DNA of 64,000 nt from GWE2-40-63 sp050251815. Its GTDB lineage: Bacteria > Bacteroidota > Bacteroidia > Bacteroidales > SZUA-534. Within the stretch, counting starts at the first letter, position 1. Each line of letters starts with the position of its first letter. The notes beneath the pieces are model-generated. The model was given only the letters and a program-made list of their open reading frames with translations. It made no database searches and had not been told where the DNA came from. Location of the stretch: positions 21,043-85,042 of the forward strand of contig JBFWMB010000009.1 of NCBI GenBank assembly GCA_050251815.1, in the 5' to 3' direction. This document shows, piece after piece, positions 59,002 to 64,000 of the stretch. The position numbers were made by a program, and so were the translations under genes.

Positions 59002-60243
59002 TTATTCAGCCCATTTTTTGCGAAGCTGAAGGTAGCTGCTTATTAACAAACCGCCAATCAGAATCAGGGTGTAAATATAATACTTATCGGCCATTTTCTT
59101 ATAGGCACTAATTGCGCTATGGGTTACATTCTCGTGCAATTGCTCCGGATTGGGAATATTCCGGTGCGACCATTTATTTATTATGGTTCCTTTGTTAATC
59201 ACCATCAAACCAGGATTTGACCGGACCATTGTTTTTAATGTAATTTCGTCGGTGTGCAGAATATCGTAGGAGGGAACTTCAGTTTTTCGGAAGAAATTTT
59301 GTAAGCCTTCGTCGCCTGACGCTGTTAATAAATAAAAACCATATCCTTTGGCCCTGCAAGCTGATGCCAGTTGATTTATTTTTGAAATGTTTTTGATATT
59401 TGCTTTATCCAGGTTATGCGAAATCAAAAGGAAATTATAATTGGGACTGGCAAGAATCAATTCAGACATGTCGCTGCCATCGGCGGCAATCATGGTTAAG
59501 TCATGAATGGGGGGGTCGTATCCTTTCGAAATTAAATTATGTTTGGCATCTACAAAAGTCCAGGTTGAGTCAGGCAAATTCTCGATTGAAAATTCTTTTT
59601 CTTCTCCATTTTTGGAATATACAAACACACTTTCCCACACATCGGTTGGAGCTCCTTCGGGAATAACCATGCCATCCGGGATATAAGTTCCTACTTTATA
59701 GGGCCTGAAATCGAGAACCGGCAAGTTATTCAACGAATACCAGCTGATTGATAGCATAATCAAAGTAAAAAATCCTGCACCAGCCCATTGTTCGGCACAG
59801 CTCAGCTGATTTTTAATGTTTTCTTTGTTAAAAAATAAGAATAGCAGGGGAACTAACAATACTACATTTTTCCAGAATGTTTGCCAATTGGTTAAAACCA
59901 GGGCATCGCCAAAGCAACCACAGTCGGAAACCGGATTGGTTAAAGCAAGAACCAGCGTAAGCGGAGTAAAAACTACCATCAGCAACATGGCTCCCCAAGT
60001 GCTGTGTTTAATTTTAAGGTTTAATAAAATTCCAACTCCTATAATAAACTCAGCTGTTGATAGTAACAGTGCTAAAATCAGGCTTATTGCACTGGCCCAG
60101 CTCATTTCAAAAGCATTAAAATAGTCGTTGAACTTATACATGGAGCCCAAAGGATCAACCCCTTTTACAAATCCGGAATAAATAAATACGATTCCAACAA
60201 TAATTCTGCTTGTCCAGATTAATAAGTTCTTATAGTTAGCCAT
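59002..60243 (-). CDS. BT_3928-family protein (DoxX/MauE-like membrane domain)
   Basis: This 413-residue protein has an N-terminal DoxX/MauE-like four-span domain (LLIWTSRIIVGIVFIYSGFVKGVDPLGSMYKFNDYFNAF, LILALLLSTAEFIIGVGILLNL, LALTNPVSDCGCFGDALVLTNWQTFWKNVVLLVPLLFLF). Its SDCGCFGDA motif has the Cys pair seen in MauE-like and VKOR-like redox proteins. The soluble C-terminal half (YNFLLISHNLDKANIKNISKINQLASACRAKGYGFYLLTASG) resembles a thioredoxin-like fold. An envelope redox role is inferred. It is in one unit with tmk and tpiA. Confidence 0.85.
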   Translation of the reverse strand: MANYKNLLIWTSRIIVGIVFIYSGFVKGVDPLGSMYKFNDYFNAFEMSWASAISLILALLLSTAEFIIGVGILLNLKIKHSTWGAMLLMVVFTPLTLVLALTNPVSDCGCFGDALVLTNWQTFWKNVVLLVPLLFLFFNKENIKNQLSCAEQWAGAGFFTLIMLSISWYSLNNLPVLDFRPYKVGTYIPDGMVIPEGAPTDVWESVFVYSKNGEEKEFSIENLPDSTWTFVDAKHNLISKGYDPPIHDLTMIAADGSDMSELILASPNYNFLLISHNLDKANIKNISKINQLASACRAKGYGFYLLTASGDEGLQNFFRKTEVPSYDILHTDEITLKTMVRSNPGLMVINKGTIINKWSHRNIPNPEQLHENVTHSAISAYKKMADKYYIYTLILIGGLLISSYLQLRKKWAE

Positions 60244-60252
60244 AATTAATAA

Positions 60253-60939
60253 TTATAATAAATGGTTTGTATTTAATTCTGTTTTAATCGATTCAAAAAT
60301 CTGCCCGGGTTCGAGCATTTCCATTTGGGAGTTGTAACATTTTACTTTTTTAAAAGTTTCATCCTGTTCCAAAAGTTCCAGGTATTCCTGTCGTACTTTT
60401 TCCTGAAAACTCAAATCGGCTTCGTGAATGTCCGATTTTCCTTTCAGATAATCCCGATCGTCGCCCTGCCTTTGATTTTTTAAACTTTTTTGAGTAAAGC
60501 TAAAAGGTACATCCAGAAACAAACTCAAATCGGGTTTGGGAATTTGATAATACTCGTATTCCAGGTGTAGGATCCAGGAGCGAAGCGCTTCTTTATCCTT
60601 TACATCCTTGAGTTTTGCTCCCTGAAAAGCCATGTTTGAATAAACATAACGATCAACAATCACCAAATCAACTTCATGCAGCCATTGGTTTATCTGGTTT
60701 TTTGTATCGTGCCTGTCGCCGGCATAAATTAAACCTACCAGGTAAGGATTTACTTCATCAATTTTACCCAAATCGCCACGTAAGAAGCGGGCAACCAAAT
60801 CGCCAAAAATACCTGTGTCTGTGCGTGGAAAATGCAAATACCGGTAAGTGATGTTTGCATCGGCCAAGTATTGTTTTAACATTTTTAACTGGGTCGATTT
60901 TCCCGAACCATCCAATCCTTCAATTACAATAAAACTCAT
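60253..60939 (-). CDS. tmk: thymidylate kinase
   Basis: This 228-residue dTMP kinase has the P-loop EGLDGSGKSTQL at residues 7-18, YLHFPRTDTGIFGDLVARFLRGDLG in the substrate region, VDRYVYSNMAFQGAKL with the DRY motif, and LSLFLDVPF. It phosphorylates dTMP to dTDP. The length is slightly above the E. coli enzyme, and the lid region (QRQGDDRDYLKGKSDIHE) is typical of the Bacteroidota branch. It heads the tmk-BT_3928-tpiA unit. Confidence 0.93.
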   Translation of the reverse strand: MSFIVIEGLDGSGKSTQLKMLKQYLADANITYRYLHFPRTDTGIFGDLVARFLRGDLGKIDEVNPYLVGLIYAGDRHDTKNQINQWLHEVDLVIVDRYVYSNMAFQGAKLKDVKDKEALRSWILHLEYEYYQIPKPDLSLFLDVPFSFTQKSLKNQRQGDDRDYLKGKSDIHEADLSFQEKVRQEYLELLEQDETFKKVKCYNSQMEMLEPGQIFESIKTELNTNHLL

Positions 60940-60965
60940 ATACCTGATAAATTTTATGGAAAGTA

Positions 60966-60973
60966 CAAAAGTA
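60966..60973 (-). promoter_or_regulatory. possible -7 element (TACTTTTG) for tmk
   Basis: On the minus strand TACTTTTG matches TANNTTTG exactly, about 27 bp before the tmk ATG. No clear TTG at -33. Confidence 0.4.
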
Positions 60974-61194
60974 AAATTTCTTTAGGCTCTTAAAAACGAT
61001 AAATAGGCTTAAACCATGAATTTATTTAACAAAAGCCTGTTTTTATTAACTTTTGTACAAACGTTAATGATTTATTTTTTGGCAAGGTATGCCATAACAG
61101 AATTACTCAATCTGCTTGGTGAAATCTTTAATTAATTGAATTTTGATGGGGTTATCTCTTAGAATCCATTATTTTTGCTGAAAACAACTTGCTT

Positions 61195-62055
61195 ATGGTA
61201 CAAACAGCTTTTAATAAACCCTTCTTTATCAATTGTAAAGGCAGACTTATCGATTTATCGGTTCCCAAAGTGATGGGCATTTTAAATATTACTCCCGATA
61301 GTTTTTACAGTAAGAGCCGGGTTTCGGAAAAGGAACAGGTAAAGCAAATCGTAGCAAAAATGCTTGCCGACGGTGCTGATTTTATCGATGTAGGGGCATA
61401 TTCAACGCGACCCGGAGCTAATTTTGTTTCGGAAGAGGAGGAATGGAACCGGGTTGAACCAGTGCTTCAGCTTATTCAAAACGAGTTTCCGGATACACTG
61501 ATTTCAATCGATACGTTTCGAGCCTCGGTGGCACAGCGGGCCGTAAACCATTTTGGGGTTGCTTTAATTAACGATATTTCAGCCGGATGTTTAGATGCTG
61601 ATATGTTTGATACGGTAGCTGATTTAAAGGTTCCTTACATTATCATGCATATGATTGGAACGCCACAGGATATGCAGCAACATGTAAGTTACGATCATTT
61701 GATGCAGGACGTTTTTACCTATTTTGCCGAAAAAATTGAACGCCTAAAAAAGTTGCAGATTCCTGATGTGATTATTGATCCGGGATTTGGTTTTTCAAAA
61801 ACACTGGAACAGAATTACGAAGTTTTGAGTAAGCTCGATGAGTTTTTAATTTTTGAACGTCCGGTTTTAGTTGGAGTTTCGCGTAAATCGATGATATATA
61901 AACAACTAAACATTGAACCGGAGAGGGCTTTAAACGGAACAACCGTATTAAATACCCTGGCTTTAACCAAAGGTGCAAATATATTACGTGTGCACGATGT
62001 GAAAGAAGCCAGAGAAGCGGTTGAACTGTATCTGAAAACCAAACAATTTTCTTAG
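61195..62055 (+). CDS. folP: dihydropteroate synthase
   Basis: This protein of about 286 residues joins para-aminobenzoate to the pterin diphosphate in folate synthesis. VPKVMGILNITPDSFYSKSRV is the pterin-binding opening, FIDVGAYSTRPGANFVSEEEEWNRVEPVLQLI the second block, SIDTFRASVAQRAV, LINDISAG, IIMHMIGTPQDMQ, and IIDPGFGFSKTLEQNYEVL complete the barrel. I chose ATG 61195; TTG 61189 would add two residues. It is 53 bp before cdaA, a conserved pair in Bacteroidota. Confidence 0.95.
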   Translation: MVQTAFNKPFFINCKGRLIDLSVPKVMGILNITPDSFYSKSRVSEKEQVKQIVAKMLADGADFIDVGAYSTRPGANFVSEEEEWNRVEPVLQLIQNEFPDTLISIDTFRASVAQRAVNHFGVALINDISAGCLDADMFDTVADLKVPYIIMHMIGTPQDMQQHVSYDHLMQDVFTYFAEKIERLKKLQIPDVIIDPGFGFSKTLEQNYEVLSKLDEFLIFERPVLVGVSRKSMIYKQLNIEPERALNGTTVLNTLALTKGANILRVHDVKEAREAVELYLKTKQFS

Positions 62056-62108
62056 TTTTAGAACAAAATTCATTACCCGATTATTCTGATATTTAACAAG
62101 CGTATTCA

Positions 62109-62900
62109 ATGATGCCATTATTTATTTCGGTTCGGTTCTTCGATTTGCTCGACATTCTTTTAGTAGCCTTTTTACTTTATCAGATTTATTCGCTCATAAG
62201 GGGAACTGTAGCCATAAATATATTTGTTGGAATCTTAATGGTTATTTTTCTATGGTGGCTGGTTCGATTTCTTAATATGAGCCTGTTGAGTACCATTTTG
62301 GGTTCAGTAATTGGGGTAGGAGCCATTGCAGTAATAATTGTGTTTCAACAGGAAATTCGGCGTTTTCTCTTGCTATTGGGTACCCAGGATATTTTTAACC
62401 GGCGCTATGCCTTTCAAAAATTCTTTAACCGACAGTTTTCAAATATCTCCAGCCAATCGTTAAAGCATATTTCAAGAGCCTGCCGCAATATGAGTCGTAC
62501 CAAAACAGGTGCACTTATTGTTATATCAAACCACTCTGAATTAATTACATACGTTCAAACCGGCGATCAAATTAACAGCGATATTTCGCACCGTTTGCTG
62601 GAAACTATCTTCTTTAAAAACAGTCCGATGCACGATGGGGCAACCATTGTAGTTGGAAATAAAATAAAAGCAACCCGCTGCGTGTTACCTATAAACGACG
62701 ATTTGGTGATTCCTGCCCATTTGGGGTTAAGACACCGGGCCGCCCTTAGCATGTCGATGGAAACTGACTCAATTGTTGTTATTGTTTCTGAGGAAACCGG
62801 AACCATAAGTTATTCAAAAGGTAGCCAGCTTTTTACCGATTTGACCCATGAAACACTTTTTGCAAGCCTGGTTAAAGAGTTTATGGTTAACCAAAGCTAA
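62109..62900 (+). CDS. cdaA: diadenylate cyclase CdaA
   Basis: This 263-residue membrane enzyme makes cyclic di-AMP from two ATP. Three N-terminal spans (FDLLDILLVAFLLYQIYSLI, IFVGILMVIFLWWLVRFL, STILGSVIGVGAIAVIIVF) precede the DAC domain, with FFKNSPMHDGATIVVGNKI (DGA motif), GLRHRAALSMSMETDSIVVIVSEETG (RHR motif). Both catalytic motifs are intact. It lies with folP; the usual CdaA regulators and the downstream glmM are not here. Confidence 0.95.
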   Translation: MMPLFISVRFFDLLDILLVAFLLYQIYSLIRGTVAINIFVGILMVIFLWWLVRFLNMSLLSTILGSVIGVGAIAVIIVFQQEIRRFLLLLGTQDIFNRRYAFQKFFNRQFSNISSQSLKHISRACRNMSRTKTGALIVISNHSELITYVQTGDQINSDISHRLLETIFFKNSPMHDGATIVVGNKIKATRCVLPINDDLVIPAHLGLRHRAALSMSMETDSIVVIVSEETGTISYSKGSQLFTDLTHETLFASLVKEFMVNQS

Positions 62901-62972
62901 AAGGGTATCTCAAAAATATTTTGTCATCTTTGAAAATTGATATTTATAAAATAGGTGCCTGAGGATGCAAGT

Positions 62973-63013
62973 AAAAAGGGCTGTTTCAACTTATTGTGAA
63001 ACAGCCCTTTTTT
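62973..63013. terminator. bidirectional hairpin terminator between cdaA and plsY
   Basis: AAAAAGGGCTGTTTCA pairs with TGAAACAGCCCTTTTT across an 8-base loop, a 16-bp perfect stem with T-runs on both strands. It ends cdaA and plsY. Confidence 0.9.
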
Positions 63014-63031
63014 ACAATTTATAAACTCTTA

Positions 63032-63715
63032 TTAGCGTTTTCTGCGTGGAAAATGATTACTGCTTGCTCTTCGGAACCTTACTTTGTTTTCTTCCCGGTC
63101 GGCTAAACGGACAATATTTTTTTGATGGGTAACCACCAATAAAATACTTATGAGTATCGAAAAAACAACCAGTGAAATGATGGTAGTTTTAAAGATGTAG
63201 ATTATCAAAAACGGAAAGGCCAGACCAGCCAGCATGGAGCTTAACGATACGTACTTTGAAATTAGCAAAATAACTGTAAAAATGCTCAGCGTTATTAATG
63301 CTGCCAGGGGATGTATAGCCAAAACAATACCCAATAAGGTGGCAACCCCTTTTCCTCCTTTAAAACCTACGTAAACAGGGAAAATGTGACCAAGTACAGC
63401 CAGGCCTCCTAACAACAACTGATAATTTACAAATGGAGCAGTTCCCGGCTCCAGGGTGTGAATAATCCGAATTAAATTTACGGCCAACCAGCCTTTAAAA
63501 ATATCGACTACAAAAACTACAATTCCGGGTGTGGTCCCAAGTACCCTGAACGTGTTTGTGGTTCCTGCATTTCCGCTTCCATGTTCCCGAATGTCAATTC
63601 CGTAAAACCAGCGGCCAATCCATACTGACGAGGGTATAGAACCCAGCAAATACGCTGCAATGCAGAGAATAATGCTTAAAATTACTACATTCATAATTGG
63701 ATAGTTTAACTGCAC
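63032..63715 (-). CDS. plsY: acyl-phosphate:glycerol-3-phosphate acyltransferase
   Basis: This 227-residue integral membrane enzyme with about five spans transfers an acyl group from acyl-phosphate to glycerol-3-phosphate, the first step of phospholipid synthesis. LLGSIPSSVWIGRWFYGIDIREHGSGNAGTTNTFRVLG carries motifs 1 and 2, and HIFPVYVGFKGGKGVATLLG motif 3, all intact. The basic C-terminal tail (NKVRFRRASSNHFPRRKR) is longer than in many homologues. Confidence 0.94.
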   Translation of the reverse strand: MQLNYPIMNVVILSIILCIAAYLLGSIPSSVWIGRWFYGIDIREHGSGNAGTTNTFRVLGTTPGIVVFVVDIFKGWLAVNLIRIIHTLEPGTAPFVNYQLLLGGLAVLGHIFPVYVGFKGGKGVATLLGIVLAIHPLAALITLSIFTVILLISKYVSLSSMLAGLAFPFLIIYIFKTTIISLVVFSILISILLVVTHQKNIVRLADREENKVRFRRASSNHFPRRKR

Positions 63716-63765
63716 AAATGTAATAAAAATGTGTTAATTGACACCTTTTTGTAAAGATTTGATAA

Positions 63766-63800
63766 AAAAACAAAAGCCCCGAATTTAAAATTCAGGGCTT
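63766..63800 (-). terminator. hairpin terminator after pckA
   Basis: AAGCCC...GAATTTAAAATTC...GGGCTT forms a hairpin about 29 bp past the pckA stop. On the minus strand it is followed by TTTTGTTTTTTT. Confidence 0.82.
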
Positions 63801-63828
63801 AATTATTTGATATGTATAGATTTAATAG

Positions 63829-64000
63829 TTAAAGTTGAGGGCCTGCAGCAATTAAAGATTTTCCTTCGTCGTTATCGGTATATTTTACAAAGTTTTTAAC
63901 AAATAGAGCACCCAGTTCCCGGGCACGTATTTCCCATTCTTTTGGATCAGCATACGTATTGCGTGGGTCAAGAATTTGGGTATCGACTCCTTGTAGCGCG
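63829..64000 (-). CDS. pckA: phosphoenolpyruvate carboxykinase (ATP), C-terminal part
   Basis: The minus-strand frame open at the window edge reads ALQGVDTQILDPRNTYADPK, then EWEIRARELGALFVKNFVKY and TDNDEGKSLIAAGPQL, then stop. This is the end of ATP-type PEP carboxykinase, whose C-terminus has the pattern LDPRxTYxDxxEWxxxAxxLAxxFxxNFxKF and ends AAGPKL. PckA converts oxaloacetate to PEP in gluconeogenesis. About 57 residues of some 530 are visible; the catalytic part lies outside the window. Confidence 0.88.
   Translation of the reverse strand, partial: ALQGVDTQILDPRNTYADPKEWEIRARELGALFVKNFVKYTDNDEGKSLIAAGPQL

Noticed and set aside
1..64000. insertion sequences or prophage
   Set aside because: I looked for transposase, integrase and phage structural motifs in all large frames and found none; the repeats lack an associated transposase in this window.

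Overview
The window reads as chromosomal DNA of a Bacteroidota member, most likely Bacteroidales/Marinilabiliales-like; the genus cannot be fixed from here. Support comes from a TonB-dependent receptor with a carboxypeptidase-like N-terminal domain, BatA, DUF4159 and BT_3928-type proteins, a folP-cdaA pair, promoter-like TANNTTTG hexamers with a TTG about 20 bp upstream, and mostly absent Shine-Dalgarno sequences.

Region 1 (about 0.9-29.2 kb) is a surface-polysaccharide locus. Its left part (2.5-12.8 kb) is very AT-rich and tightly packed: UDP-uronate-type epimerase, GT4, TupA-like ATP-grasp, another GT-B enzyme, GT2, EpsG-type polymerase, Wzx flippase, and an O-antigen polymerase/ligase homologue with a huge extracytoplasmic insertion. 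Its right part (13.1-28.1 kb) is less AT-rich and looser: a WbpV-like reductase, a WbpL-like initiating transferase, a polymerase fused to a second initiating sugar-phosphate transferase, a PglE/EpsN-type aminotransferase, a second flippase, GT4, GT2, an acyltransferase-like protein and a convergent Wzz-like protein. The doubled initiators and flippases and the three polymerase candidates suggest two assembly lines, or one replaced by another. Passenger genes sit between them: an AAA ATPase, a helical hypothetical protein beside a 21-bp tandem array, a HicBA pair and a four-helix-bundle protein. The first gene, a nucleotidyltransferase, is cut by the window edge.

This half, and apparently only this half, carries an interspersed repeat built on ATTCGTG, sometimes interrupted by GC-rich palindromes, and often touching or supplying a start codon. 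It also holds gene relics: two decayed UDP-glucose dehydrogenase ends on either side of an intact nucleotide-sugar dehydrogenase, a decayed copy of the 5' end of the polymerase-transferase fusion gene, and possibly a GxxExxY remnant.

Region 2 (29.2-64 kb) is core-like: transglutaminase-like protein, uridine phosphorylase, Usp, prohibitin/SPFH, uvrA, an ECF sigma factor, iorAB, YjbQ, a TonB receptor with BatA, RDD, rocD, two related small secreted proteins, DUF364, GT4, DUF4159, rsmE, YfcE, a 1527-residue exported protein of unknown role, prmA, tpiA, BT_3928, tmk, folP, cdaA, plsY and the end of pckA. Several clear hairpin terminators separate these units. I saw no tRNA, rRNA, CRISPR array or transposase.
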